The notes beneath the pieces are model-generated. The model did not search any database and was not told the DNA's origin. It saw only the letters and a list, made by a program, of their open reading frames with translations. 64,000 nucleotides of DNA from Leptospira kobayashii (GTDB lineage Bacteria; Spirochaetota; Leptospiria; Leptospirales; Leptospiraceae): NCBI RefSeq assembly GCF_003114835.2, contig NZ_AP025029.1, positions 124,001 to 188,000 of the forward strand, written 5' to 3'. Each line of letters starts with the position of its first letter. The first letter of the stretch is position 1. This document shows, piece after piece, positions 1 to 9,183 of this stretch. The position numbers were made by a program, and so were the translations under genes.

Positions 1-2349
1 TTCCAAAGAAAGCCCTTCGATTCTGGTTGGAGTTCCCGCAAAATATCCGTTCACTAGCTCCGAATCAAGACCGATCGCTTCAAAGATCTGCGCTCCGCAA
101 TACGACTGCAATGTGGAGATTCCCATTTTGGAGAATACTTTGAAAAGTCCCTTCCCGATGGATTTGATATAATTCTTTTTGGCGGTTTTGTAATCGGAGA
201 CTTCCGGCAACAACCCTTGTTGGTTTAAGTCCGACAGAGTTTCGAAAGCCAAGTAAGGGTTGATTGCGTTTGCACCAAAGCCGCATAACAAGGCGAAGTG
301 GGCAACTTCTCTCGGCTCTCCGGATTCCAAAACGATTCCTACTTTGGTTCTGAGTCCTTCACGGATTAAAAAGTGATGAAGCCCTGCGACTGCCAAAAGA
401 GAAGGAATCGCGGTTCTTTTCTCATTCACCCCATGGTCAGTCAGGATGATCAGATTGACACCGGATTCACGAACTGCTTTCGCAGCATCCTTGCAAACCC
501 GATCGAGAGAGTTTCTCATATCGTGCTTTTTGGAAGGATCGAATAATATCTCGAAAGTTTTGGATTTGAAATGACCTTCGCTGATCTGTTTGATCTTTTC
601 AAAGTCCTCATTGGTAAGAATCGGATGTTCAAGCTCAAGTCTATGGGCATGTTCCGGCTGTTCGTCCAGAAGGTTTCCTTCCGGCCCGATGTAGGTAGTG
701 AGCTCCATCACAAGTTCTTCCCGGATCGGATCGATCGGAGGGTTTGTTACTTGAGCAAAGTTCTGTTTGAAGTAACGGAAAAGAGGTTGTGATTTTTCAC
801 TGAGAACGGCAAGTGCAGAGTCCACACCCATGGAACCCGTAGGTTCTTCACCCGCTACTCCCATCGGTTTTACTATGGTAAATACGTCTTCATGTGTATA
901 ACCGAAGGCTCTTTGGCGTTCCAATATGGTTTCGTGTTGCGGCTGTTTTACGTTCTCCGGATCAGGAAGAGAATGCAGACGAATCATATTCTCATCTACC
1001 CATTTTTTATATGGTTTTTGAGTGGAGATTTGTTTTTTGATTTCTTCATCGTCCAGGATTTGACCTTTCTCCATGTCGATAAGGAGCATTCTTCCCGGGC
1101 GAAGTCTATCTTGTTTGAGAATTTGTTCCGGAGGAAGGTTCAATACTCCCGCCTCGGAAGACATGATGACTTCATCGTCTTTTGTAACGATAAAACGTGC
1201 GGGACGCAAACCGTTTCTATCCAGAGTGGCGCCTATGATTCTTCCGTCCGTAAATGCGATTGCAGCCGGTCCGTCCCAAGGTTCCATAATCGTAGCGTGG
1301 TATTCGTAAAACGCACGTTTGTCGGCATCCATTGCTTTGTTTTTGGACCAGGCTTCCGGAATCATCATCATGACTGCGTGAGGAAGGCTTCTTCCTCCCA
1401 TCACAAGAAGTTCGAGTACAGTATCGAATGTAGCGGTATCGGACTGACCTTCCATAACGATAGGAAGCATTCGTTTCAATTCTTCCCCGTAAATAGGGGA
1501 TTCCATTACCATTTGTCTCGCTGCCATCCAGTTCATGTTGCCGCGAAGAGTATTGATCTCTCCGTTATGGGCAATCAGCCTGTAAGGGTGTGCCAAGTCC
1601 CAAGTAGGGAATGTGTTAGTCGAGAAACGGGTATGAGTCAGACAGAAAGCGGATTTCAGATCGGGATCTTTCAGATCGTCGTAGAACTTTTTAACCTGAT
1701 CCCCGAGTAACATTCCTTTATAAACGATTGTTTTGGAAGAGAAGCTGGGAACATAGTATTGGGAACGATCCAGTTTGTATTCTGCGCGAATCCTTCTGTC
1801 GATGAGTCTTCTGATTAAGAATACTTTTCTCTCGAACTCGTCGCTTGTTTTGATTTTTTTCGATTTTTTGGCAAAGAAAACCTGTTTGAACACGGGAAGT
1901 GTTTTTAATGCGACTATCCCCGCGTAATTTGTGTTAATCGGAACTTCGCGAAAACCTAAAAATTCCTCACCTTCGTCAACGATGATCTTTTCGATTACGT
2001 TTTCGAGAGCTTCCCGCACATCTTTATTCTGGGGTAAAAATAAAACTCCTACTGCATAATCACCTTCTTTAGGTAATTTGAAAGGAAGTACCTTTCTAAA
2101 AAAGGCATCGGGGATGTTGATCATGATCCCGGCACCGTCACCCGTTTTAGGATCGGCCCCCTCGGCGCCTCTGTGCTCTAGGTTGCACATAAGACGGATT
2201 CCCTTGTCCACGATATCTCGTGAGCGTACTCCTTTGTAGTTGGCGATAAAGCCGACGCCGCAGGAATCTTTGTCCAGAGCGGGGTCGTACATGCCTTGCG
2301 CTTGTGGTCCTAGAGGAGGGAGTGTAAATGGATTTCTTTCTGTGTGCAT
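1..2349 (-). CDS. gltB: Glutamate synthase large subunit, N-terminal 783 codons (truncated by window edge)
   Basis: Large subunit of glutamate synthase, which moves the amide nitrogen of glutamine onto 2-oxoglutarate in the cytoplasm (nitrogen assimilation). The gene runs off the left edge. The ATG is at 2347-2349. A short propeptide precedes Cys30 in DSCGVGF; in this family that Cys becomes the N-terminal nucleophile of the class II glutaminase domain. The motif HNGEINTLRGN starts near residue 261, also in that domain. The visible part ends in the central domain; the FMN and Fe-S regions (the family is about 1,500 residues) lie outside. No small subunit gene is seen here. Identification is secure from long continuous similarity to the family pattern. 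Confidence 0.96.
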   Translation of the reverse strand, partial: MHTERNPFTLPPLGPQAQGMYDPALDKDSCGVGFIANYKGVRSRDIVDKGIRLMCNLEHRGAEGADPKTGDGAGIMINIPDAFFRKVLPFKLPKEGDYAVGVLFLPQNKDVREALENVIEKIIVDEGEEFLGFREVPINTNYAGIVALKTLPVFKQVFFAKKSKKIKTSDEFERKVFLIRRLIDRRIRAEYKLDRSQYYVPSFSSKTIVYKGMLLGDQVKKFYDDLKDPDLKSAFCLTHTRFSTNTFPTWDLAHPYRLIAHNGEINTLRGNMNWMAARQMVMESPIYGEELKRMLPIVMEGQSDTATFDTVLELLVMGGRSLPHAVMMMIPEAWSKNKAMDADKRAFYEYHATIMEPWDGPAAIAFTDGRIIGATLDRNGLRPARFIVTKDDEVIMSSEAGVLNLPPEQILKQDRLRPGRMLLIDMEKGQILDDEEIKKQISTQKPYKKWVDENMIRLHSLPDPENVKQPQHETILERQRAFGYTHEDVFTIVKPMGVAGEEPTGSMGVDSALAVLSEKSQPLFRYFKQNFAQVTNPPIDPIREELVMELTTYIGPEGNLLDEQPEHAHRLELEHPILTNEDFEKIKQISEGHFKSKTFEILFDPSKKHDMRNSLDRVCKDAAKAVRESGVNLIILTDHGVNEKRTAIPSLLAVAGLHHFLIREGLRTKVGIVLESGEPREVAHFALLCGFGANAINPYLAFETLSDLNQQGLLPEVSDYKTAKKNYIKSIGKGLFKVFSKMGISTLQSYCGAQIFEAIGLDSELVNGYFAGTPTRIEGLSLE

Positions 2350-2533
2350 GAGTATCCTATCCTAAAGCAAGTAATGTACCTTGTTTTTGAAAAAGGGTTA
2401 AGCGTCCAATCCTTTTAAAAGTAGCATATTGTGAGACTTTTACGCAATTTCAAAATCTTTGAAATGTATCTATGTTAATCATTATGCATATATAATAGAA
2501 AATATGATCACGTGGTACGCATTTTTTGAATTT

Positions 2534-3712
2534 TTATTTTGAGGCAAAAAAGCGAAAATATAAGGCAGTTGTGTACTCAAGTGGCAGATCGCTTAGATAC
2601 CAATTCTGTTGTTTCCAACCTTCGCCTATGATCTTTCCCAGATCGGAAAAGGTGCCACTTAGGTCTCCTTTGTCTTTTTTCTCCGCTAGCTCCAAAGCTT
2701 TTTGATAAATTTCTGATTTTAGAAAACCCATCGTTTTGGAAGGAAGATCAAGTTTTGCAATCACTCCGGAATCTTTGATCACTTCCGATTCCAGACCGGG
2801 AGGTTGTCCTTTGCGAATCGAATACAGTTTGTATGATGATCCTGTTTCTTCCAACACCATCATCATATCTTTTTTTCCAAAGATATTCGCATTCCCAATC
2901 CAAAATGCAATCGGGTAAGTGATGAAAAGAATACTTAACCCCAACCAAACGGATTTTTGATGATAATAACTTACGTATGTAGTAAGAACTCCCAGATGAC
3001 CAAAGCTTAAGAACAAAAAGAAAAACCCCCAAGCAAGAGGAGACACAATGTAATTCCAACGAAGTGGCAATTGTATTTCGGGTAAATGTGGTTTTCTTTC
3101 CGGCACATACATAGGAAGTGAAGATTCCGGGTTTTTCGACTCGTTGATTTTTAAAAAAACACCGGGGTGCTTTTTTCCATACACAGTGTGGATCGGTAAA
3201 GGGAAGATTTTTGAAAAACGCCTCAGCTCCCGGTTCAATTCAGCGTATCTGGAAAAACCTTCACTTTTCGTTACGCTGACTGTTGTCAAAGGAAGATAAA
3301 ATCCGTTCTTATGTTCTAGGTTGATTGTATCTTTGTAACGAACCGAGTTTTTATCTGAGACAGTTTCGGAAGTTACGGTATAAGATTTCCAATCGGAAAA
3401 GGGAATCGTTACATCTTTTATTTCTCGTGAATCTCCAAAGGAAACAGTGTTCTCTTTCGCATCTATTTTTGCCGCATAATGAAAGATAGAGTTTGGGGAT
3501 TTGTACGAATCGTAGCATAAATAACTGAAGGGAAAGAAACTAACGAAAGTAAATAGAGTCAGTGCGATACTCGGTTTTTTATCAAGAGAACGAAATGCAA
3601 ATAATCCGGAAAAACAGGCAACGATCCAAAATACCGCTCCCGCTAAGTAAATATATTGATAAGTATCTTGATCACTGATTATGATAACATCCTGTAAAAA
3701 CTTCACTTCCAT
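2534..3712 (-). CDS. Hypothetical membrane protein with four predicted membrane segments
   Basis: I do not recognise a named family. The protein has two hydrophobic segments near its N-terminus (around YIYLAGAVFWIVACF and SIALTLFTFVSFFPF), a polar central region of about 150 residues, two more hydrophobic segments (WNYIVSPLAWGFFFLFLSF and VWLGLSILFITYPIAFWIG), and a polar tail of about 110 residues. This suggests an inner-membrane protein with one extracytoplasmic domain. A longer frame begins at 3763 but would overlap the divergent TPM gene, so I chose the internal ATG at 3712 (MEVKFLQDV). No clear ribosome binding site decides this. Function unknown. Confidence 0.7.
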   Translation of the reverse strand: MEVKFLQDVIIISDQDTYQYIYLAGAVFWIVACFSGLFAFRSLDKKPSIALTLFTFVSFFPFSYLCYDSYKSPNSIFHYAAKIDAKENTVSFGDSREIKDVTIPFSDWKSYTVTSETVSDKNSVRYKDTINLEHKNGFYLPLTTVSVTKSEGFSRYAELNRELRRFSKIFPLPIHTVYGKKHPGVFLKINESKNPESSLPMYVPERKPHLPEIQLPLRWNYIVSPLAWGFFFLFLSFGHLGVLTTYVSYYHQKSVWLGLSILFITYPIAFWIGNANIFGKKDMMMVLEETGSSYKLYSIRKGQPPGLESEVIKDSGVIAKLDLPSKTMGFLKSEIYQKALELAEKKDKGDLSGTFSDLGKIIGEGWKQQNWYLSDLPLEYTTALYFRFFASK

Positions 3713-3740
3713 TGATAAAAAGAACTTTATTCTTAGAAAA

Positions 3741-4679
3741 ATGTCAACTATGCTATTTCCCATGCCAATTCGATTCAGCCTATTATTTGCCCTTTTCTTT
3801 TCTTCGGTTTTGGCGAAAGAGATTCCTAATTTAGCGGGAAGGGTTACGGTGGAACCGGGTATTTTTTCCTCAGTTTTTCAGGAAAAAATGGAAAGTATTC
3901 TTGCCGATCATGAAAGACAGTTTACCAATCAGATTGCAATTCTCGCCATACGTTCATTAGAGGGCGAAAATTTGGAAGAATATAGCATCAAGGTCGCCGA
4001 AGAATGGAAATTAGGTGAAAAGGGAAAAGACAACGGAGTTTTGATTCTCCTTTCTTTGGATGATAGAAAAGTCAGGATTGAAGTCGGATACGGTTTGGAA
4101 GGAACCCTAACGGATATTTATTGCAATCGTGTGATTAAAAATACTATGATTCCTTTTTTCAAGGATGGAAATTACGAAGAAGGTTTGGAGAAAGGCTCAT
4201 TCGAAATCATTCGGATCTTGGAAACAGGGGAAGTTCCGCCAGAGCCTACATTATGGGATAAGTTTAGAAAATTCCGAGGTATCGGTGAGGAAGGGGGATT
4301 CTTTTTATATATCTTTGGAATTCCATTTGTGGGCGTCATCTTTACTTTTGCCTTTATCGGTGCCTTTCATGAAGACATTAAAGGTGTGGGATTGTTCTTT
4401 TTTCTTTTGATTTTTTTTCAATGGCTGCCTACCATGTTCTACGGATTTTGGGGGTGGGCGGTTTGCAACTTCATTTATCTGATTGGGTTCCCCTTTGTCC
4501 GTCTAACAAGAAATCGATTCTCGATAATCAAACGATTTTCCGACAAGGTATCCCGGAATGTCCATTACAGTGAAGGTGGCGGAAGTTGGAGTTCCGGTGG
4601 AAGTAGTAGCTCTTCGGGAGGAGGGTTCAGCGGAGGTGGAGGAAGTTTCGGTGGCGGTGGTTCCAGTGGTAGTTGGTAA
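3741..4679 (+). CDS. TPM-domain (YgcG-type) secreted/membrane protein with Gly-Ser-rich tail
   Basis: A signal peptide (FSLLFALFFSSVLA) is followed by a TPM domain of about 120 residues: a stretch resembling KVAEEWKLGEKGKDNGVLIL and then RIEVGYGLEGTLTD, hallmarks of the YgcG/TPM family. Two hydrophobic regions follow, then a tail made almost only of Gly and Ser ending in SGSW, typical of YgcG proteins. The domain is presumably extracytoplasmic and membrane anchored; TPM proteins have been linked to photosystem repair in plants, but bacterial roles are poorly known. ATGs at 3741 and 3762 are both possible; 3741 was taken. A paralogue lies at 31917-33269. It is followed after 12 bp by a histidine kinase gene on the same strand. 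Confidence 0.85.
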   Translation: MSTMLFPMPIRFSLLFALFFSSVLAKEIPNLAGRVTVEPGIFSSVFQEKMESILADHERQFTNQIAILAIRSLEGENLEEYSIKVAEEWKLGEKGKDNGVLILLSLDDRKVRIEVGYGLEGTLTDIYCNRVIKNTMIPFFKDGNYEEGLEKGSFEIIRILETGEVPPEPTLWDKFRKFRGIGEEGGFFLYIFGIPFVGVIFTFAFIGAFHEDIKGVGLFFFLLIFFQWLPTMFYGFWGWAVCNFIYLIGFPFVRLTRNRFSIIKRFSDKVSRNVHYSEGGGSWSSGGSSSSSGGGFSGGGGSFGGGGSSGSW

Positions 4680-4691
4680 GTAAGGAGTTGT

Positions 4692-7217
4692 ATGCAAACT
4701 GATTACGAAAAAAGATACTTAGCACTACTTGATGCCATAACCCGGGCACAGTCTACTTTTATCTCCAGTGATCACCAAGATGCATTTCAACAATTATTGA
4801 AAGATCTTTTGCTTTTGACGGAAAGTGAATTCGGTCTGATCGGAGAAGTATTGTTCAATGCTGCTGGCGAACCTTATCTCAAAGCTCAATCCATCTCCGA
4901 TATTTCCTGGAATCAAACGGAAAAAGGCGCGATCGAAAACTCCGATAAAATCAATAATTTCGAATTTTCAAATTTGGAAACCCTATTCGAACACGCACTA
5001 TTTACGGGAGAGCCGATTCTTTTTAATCAGACATTCACGGAAAAATCAAAACCGATCCCCGGATTTTCTCCTCCTCATTCTTTTTTAGGCCTTCCTATCC
5101 GGCATTTGGGAAAAATCACCGCTCTTGTATGTATCGCAAATAAAAAAGGCGGTTACGAAGAGTCTATAGCAAAGTTTTTAGAACCGTTGTTACTTACGAT
5201 TGGACAACTAATTGAAGCTAGACGCTCTCAGAATATCAGAAAATTTGCGGAAGAAGCATATAAACAAAGTACGGAACGGTTTGAAAGAATGGCTAAGACC
5301 ATACCGTTCGTTTTGTACGATTATATTATGCATAAAAACGGAAAAAGCGAGTTTTTATACCTAAGTCCCAGATGTTTCGATTTTTTCGAAATGGATGCTC
5401 CTCAAATGCAAAACGATTTCAAATTGTTTTTCAATATGGTCCATCCTCACGACAGAGCCAAACTAAGATCAGGTGTTTTTCGGATCGGTAGAAAGAGTAC
5501 TCAATTCGATGTGGAACTTCGGATGATCACCCCATCAGGAAAACTCAAATGGATTCAACTGTCTTCTTTACCGAGTACCACCAAATCCAATGAATCGGTC
5601 ATTTGGAGCGGATATATGTTGGATATAACCGATCGGAAGAATTCGGAAGAGGCCATAAAGGAATCGGAAGCAAAATTAACCGCATTTGTTCAATATGCAC
5701 CGGCGGCAGTGGCGATGATGGACAACCAAATGCGTTATATCGCATGTTCCGAACGATGGAAAGTAGATTACGGTTTGGTGGATCGTGATATCATCGGCTT
5801 CTCCCATTATGAAATATTTCCGGAGATATCGGACGAATGGAAGGAAATACATAAACGTTGTTTGGCAGGAATTACGGATCGACGCGATGAAGACCCTTTT
5901 TATCGTTTGGACGGAAGCATTCAATGGTTGAAATGGGAAGTACGTCCTTGGACTACACCTAATGGTAGTATCGGTGGGATGGTGATGTATACCGAAAATA
6001 TTACGGAACGGAAGCAGGCGGAACTTGAATTAAAACAAGCAAAGGAACAGGCGGAATTTGCAAGCAGCGCTAAAACCGAATTTTTGGCAAACATGTCTCA
6101 TGAAATTAGAACTCCTTTAAACGGAGTGATCGGTTTTGCGGATCTAATGATGCAAACTCCTCTCAATGAAGTTCAAAAATCCTATATGGAGAATGTATCT
6201 ACTTCCGCGCGTTCCCTTATGGATGTGATCTCAGACATTCTGGATTTTTCGAAAATCGAGGCGGGAAAACTGGAGTTGTATGAAGTGGAGACCGATCTTC
6301 TCGATTTGATTACTTCTTCCATTTCCATACTCGCCTTACAGGCGAAGGCGAAAGGAATTCAGATGACCATTCATCTTCCGAAAGAACCGATCTTTGTATT
6401 AGTCGATCCGATTCGTTTGAAACAAGTACTACTCAATTTATTCAGCAACGCCATTAAATTTACAAGCCGCGGAGAAATTGAATTTAATTTGAAACGCATT
6501 GAAGGAGATCATCCGCCTATCAATGAATTTGCATTTTCCATCAAAGATACCGGGATAGGAATTTCAAGAGAGAATCAGTCCAGATTATTCCAGGCATTCA
6601 GTCAAGGAGATGCTTCCACTACCAAAAAGTACGGAGGCACAGGGCTTGGACTTGTGATTTCGGAAAAGATCTTAAATCAAATGGGGGCTTCCCTTCATTT
6701 GGAAAGTACCCCCGGTCTGGGAAGTACTTTCAGTTTCAGTTTGTTTTTGCCTTTTGCTTCTCAATCGAAAGCCAGATGGGGAATACAAGAAACCACACAA
6801 ACTTCCGCAACCACTTCTAACGAGGATAACTCATCAACGGAACCACCGTTGTTAATGATTGTGGAAGACAATTCCGTGAATATGCAGCTGACGAAAGTTC
6901 TCGTATCCAGACTTATTCCCGATGCAAAAATTCTGGAGGCAAAAAACGGAACAGAAGCGGTAGCGGAGTACAAACGTTCTTTGCCTAAAATCATCCTGAT
7001 GGACATTCAGATGCCGCAAATGGACGGTTATACGGCGACGAAGGAAATCCGTGAATTTGAAAAAGAAAGGAATCTATCTGCGACCATTATTGCTCTTACT
7101 GCGGGTGCTGTAAAAGGTGAAAAGGAAAAATGTTTGAGTTCGGGTATGAACGATTTTCTAACCAAACCGATAGATAGAAGCGCTCTGAAACAGATATTGT
7201 CGCAGTACTTGTCTTAA
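4692..7217 (+). CDS. Hybrid sensor histidine kinase (GAF-PAS-PAS-HisKA-HATPase-REC)
   Basis: An 841-residue soluble-looking hybrid kinase. An N-terminal GAF-like domain (about 1-190) precedes two PAS domains (about 195-320 and 325-450, each followed by a DITDRK or NITERK PAC-type ending). The dimerisation domain carries the H-box SHEIRTPLNGV with phospho-acceptor His470. The ATPase domain shows the N box (LFSNAIKFT), DTGIGI and GGTGLGL. A C-terminal receiver domain starts at MIVEDNSVN with phospho-acceptor Asp771 in LMDIQMPQMDG. There are no membrane segments, so it probably senses a cytoplasmic signal. No partner response regulator or phosphotransfer protein is adjacent. AGGAG ahead of the ATG (4684-4688) supports the start. 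Confidence 0.95.
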   Translation: MQTDYEKRYLALLDAITRAQSTFISSDHQDAFQQLLKDLLLLTESEFGLIGEVLFNAAGEPYLKAQSISDISWNQTEKGAIENSDKINNFEFSNLETLFEHALFTGEPILFNQTFTEKSKPIPGFSPPHSFLGLPIRHLGKITALVCIANKKGGYEESIAKFLEPLLLTIGQLIEARRSQNIRKFAEEAYKQSTERFERMAKTIPFVLYDYIMHKNGKSEFLYLSPRCFDFFEMDAPQMQNDFKLFFNMVHPHDRAKLRSGVFRIGRKSTQFDVELRMITPSGKLKWIQLSSLPSTTKSNESVIWSGYMLDITDRKNSEEAIKESEAKLTAFVQYAPAAVAMMDNQMRYIACSERWKVDYGLVDRDIIGFSHYEIFPEISDEWKEIHKRCLAGITDRRDEDPFYRLDGSIQWLKWEVRPWTTPNGSIGGMVMYTENITERKQAELELKQAKEQAEFASSAKTEFLANMSHEIRTPLNGVIGFADLMMQTPLNEVQKSYMENVSTSARSLMDVISDILDFSKIEAGKLELYEVETDLLDLITSSISILALQAKAKGIQMTIHLPKEPIFVLVDPIRLKQVLLNLFSNAIKFTSRGEIEFNLKRIEGDHPPINEFAFSIKDTGIGISRENQSRLFQAFSQGDASTTKKYGGTGLGLVISEKILNQMGASLHLESTPGLGSTFSFSLFLPFASQSKARWGIQETTQTSATTSNEDNSSTEPPLLMIVEDNSVNMQLTKVLVSRLIPDAKILEAKNGTEAVAEYKRSLPKIILMDIQMPQMDGYTATKEIREFEKERNLSATIIALTAGAVKGEKEKCLSSGMNDFLTKPIDRSALKQILSQYLS

Positions 7218-7226
7218 ATTTAAAAT

Positions 7227-7754
7227 CTAGATCCCCAACCAATCTGTGATTCGGTCCACAGCTTCTTCTTTGGAAAGATTACTCATATTCAATTTATAAT
7301 TTGCCGCATTTTCATAAACCGGTAATCGTTTTTTCAGAATTTCGGAATAGGCTTTGTTTTTAGCTAGATCGGGTCTTGTTTTGTCGCCTTCCACCTTTTC
7401 CAAAAGTTCTTTAAAATCCCTTTCTAAGAGTATGATTCTTCCCAGTTTTTTCAGAATGAATAGTTTTCTTTCGCTTAAAATTTCATTGCCATCCGCATCC
7501 AAATCGAAAAGAATTCCCCCGCCGGAGTCCAATATGATTCCATCCGCACTTTCCAGTTTTTTCAGAATGGAATATTCCAGATCTCTGAAACTTTTCCAGC
7601 TATTGTTTTCAATGTACTTGGGAATGGGCATTCCACCGTTTTCGTATACGATGATGGAATCTGTTGAAACTATCGGATAGTCGATTCGTTTGGAAAGTGC
7701 ACGGGAAACTTTGGATTTTCCGGCACCTCTCGGGCCGATGAAAATAATATTCAT
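7227..7754 (-). CDS. aroK: Shikimate kinase
   Basis: Phosphorylates shikimate at the 3-position with ATP, a step of the chorismate pathway. The 175-residue protein has the usual family length. It shows a Walker A loop GPRGAGKS (residues 7-14), Asp32 in the STDS position that contacts shikimate, FRDLE with Arg57, and the Gly-rich substrate loop SGGG (77-80). It is the last gene of a minus-strand set cheD-HDOD-aroK with gaps of 3 and 7 bp, so it is probably co-transcribed with genes not related to aromatic biosynthesis. A distant P-loop kinase of other specificity cannot be fully ruled out, but the motif set fits shikimate kinase. Confidence 0.88.
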   Translation of the reverse strand: MNIIFIGPRGAGKSKVSRALSKRIDYPIVSTDSIIVYENGGMPIPKYIENNSWKSFRDLEYSILKKLESADGIILDSGGGILFDLDADGNEILSERKLFILKKLGRIILLERDFKELLEKVEGDKTRPDLAKNKAYSEILKKRLPVYENAANYKLNMSNLSKEEAVDRITDWLGI

Positions 7755-7757
7755 CGT

Positions 7758-8612
7758 TTAAACGTTCAGAAGATCGGCAAGGCCTGCCTGTAGATCCGGG
7801 ATATGCAAAAAATAGTTTTCAATATCGGCATCTGTAATCCCTGTTAGACTAAGTGCCAAAGGAGAGATGGGAACCGATTCGCCTCCGATATCGATTCCTA
7901 TTCCGGACACTATAATGATGATACTTGCGATATGAACAACGCTCGTTAGTAGCTGATTGACTTTTGAATTTTCCGGATTGAGATAGTTGGCAACCACATC
8001 GACTAGTTCCGGCGGGAAATTCCACTTCTTCAGTAGATTTTCCGAAACTTCCATATGAGTATAACCGAAGTATTTCTTCTCGAGAGTAGGGAAAGGTTCT
8101 TTGTTTTCCTTCAGCTCATTTTTCAATTGAAATAGAACCGGTTGAAAGAATTGGGAAAGTACAATCTTACCCACGCTACACAATAGGCCGGAGGTAAATG
8201 CCAAGTCTTTGTCGATCGGTAGCTTTTTGCTTTGTACGATCCGGCTGGACATTTCCGCAACAAGAAGGGAAGCACTCCAAAGTTGGGCAGCTTCCAATTG
8301 ATAACTGTTTAAATCCTGGGAAAGAATACCTTTAGCCGCTGTTAGCAGGACAATTTCTTTGACAGTCTTTGTTCCCAAAGTCATAAGTGCTTCGGAAACT
8401 GTGCGGATGGGTTTGGAGGCCCTGTAGTATGCTGAATTTGAGATTTTAATTACGGAAGCGGTGATCGCCGGGTCTTTGGAAATTTCAGAAGCAAGATCGT
8501 TGATATTCACATCAGGGTTTTGCAACTTTTCCAAAACCTTCGATACTACGGATGAAATCGCAGGAAGTTTGTTTACGTCTTTTAGTACTTCGTCTACTTT
8601 TTCCTTTAACAT
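7758..8612 (-). CDS. HDOD-domain signalling protein
   Basis: A 284-residue protein made of a single HDOD domain. The N-terminal half reads like the HDOD consensus: LPAISSVVSKVLEKLQNPDV, then the KDPAITASVIKISNSAYYR region. HDOD domains are related to HD phosphohydrolases but usually lack the catalytic His-Asp pair; they serve as regulatory scaffolds in chemotaxis, c-di-GMP and stress signalling. It sits directly after cheD (7 bp) and before aroK (3 bp). The neighbour CheD suggests a link with chemotaxis or motility control; that link is inferred from position only. No output domain is fused. Confidence 0.88.
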   Translation of the reverse strand: MLKEKVDEVLKDVNKLPAISSVVSKVLEKLQNPDVNINDLASEISKDPAITASVIKISNSAYYRASKPIRTVSEALMTLGTKTVKEIVLLTAAKGILSQDLNSYQLEAAQLWSASLLVAEMSSRIVQSKKLPIDKDLAFTSGLLCSVGKIVLSQFFQPVLFQLKNELKENKEPFPTLEKKYFGYTHMEVSENLLKKWNFPPELVDVVANYLNPENSKVNQLLTSVVHIASIIIIVSGIGIDIGGESVPISPLALSLTGITDADIENYFLHIPDLQAGLADLLNV

Positions 8613-8619
8613 GGTCTGA

Positions 8620-9123
8620 TTATCGCACCTTATACAGGTACTTTTCCATACCCGCTTTTTTTAACAAAATTCTACCATCTTCCGTATACAAGCTGATGGT
8701 CCTACCTTCGTTTCCTGCAATGTCTTCCACTATAATTGGGATTTTCTTTTCTTCCATAAATTTTTTGACAATTGCTATATTTTGCTCACCTATGTTTTGT
8801 AAAAAATTGGAATTGATTCCTTTGAACATAGATGCTCCGCCAAACATCCGGCAATTGAATTGGCCTATGGAAGAGCCTGCCTCCTGCATCATCTTGATCA
8901 GTTCAGGTAAAGCTGTTTCGCCGTATTTATGGGGAGATTTTTGGGAATCTTTGCCAGTAGGGTCTTTGGCGAGCATGATATGGGATATGGCCCCGATTTT
9001 TTGTTCCGGGTCATAAAGAACAATTCCGATACAGGATCCGAGAGTCGTACGAAGGATATCCGTACCTTTTCCGACCTTGATATCGGCGATCCCTACATTT
9101 ATGATTTTAGATTTTACCAACAT
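8620..9123 (-). CDS. cheD: Chemoreceptor glutamine deamidase CheD
   Basis: CheD deamidates specific glutamines in methyl-accepting chemotaxis receptors and in many bacteria also interacts with CheC. The 167-residue protein has the family signature: TTLGSC with catalytic Cys31, and AISHIML with catalytic His48, the 17-residue spacing known from CheD. A later [11 protein letters not shown] segment is also typical. It is the first gene of a tight minus-strand operon with an HDOD protein and shikimate kinase; no cheC, cheB or receptor gene is nearby, so it is away from the main chemotaxis cluster. The ATG at 9121-9123 gives the usual length. Confidence 0.94.
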   Translation of the reverse strand: MLVKSKIINVGIADIKVGKGTDILRTTLGSCIGIVLYDPEQKIGAISHIMLAKDPTGKDSQKSPHKYGETALPELIKMMQEAGSSIGQFNCRMFGGASMFKGINSNFLQNIGEQNIAIVKKFMEEKKIPIIVEDIAGNEGRTISLYTEDGRILLKKAGMEKYLYKVR

Positions 9124-9183
9124 TCTTCTTGTTTTTGGAGAATGGAACCGCTACTTAGGTTTAAAGGATAGAAATCCTATACA

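Noticed and set aside
892..1710. Long open frame on the plus strand opposite the glutamate synthase gene
   Set aside because: It lies entirely within gltB, has an amino acid content unlike real proteins (His, Phe, Arg and Cys rich without domain pattern), and gltB is certain.
2350..2533. Riboswitch or small RNA upstream of glutamate synthase
   Set aside because: The gap is AT-rich and no stable conserved fold was seen by eye; only weak promoter-like hexamers on the minus strand.
7227..7754. Gluconate or adenylate-type kinase instead of shikimate kinase
   Set aside because: The Asp32, FRxxE and GGG pattern after the P loop fits shikimate kinase best.
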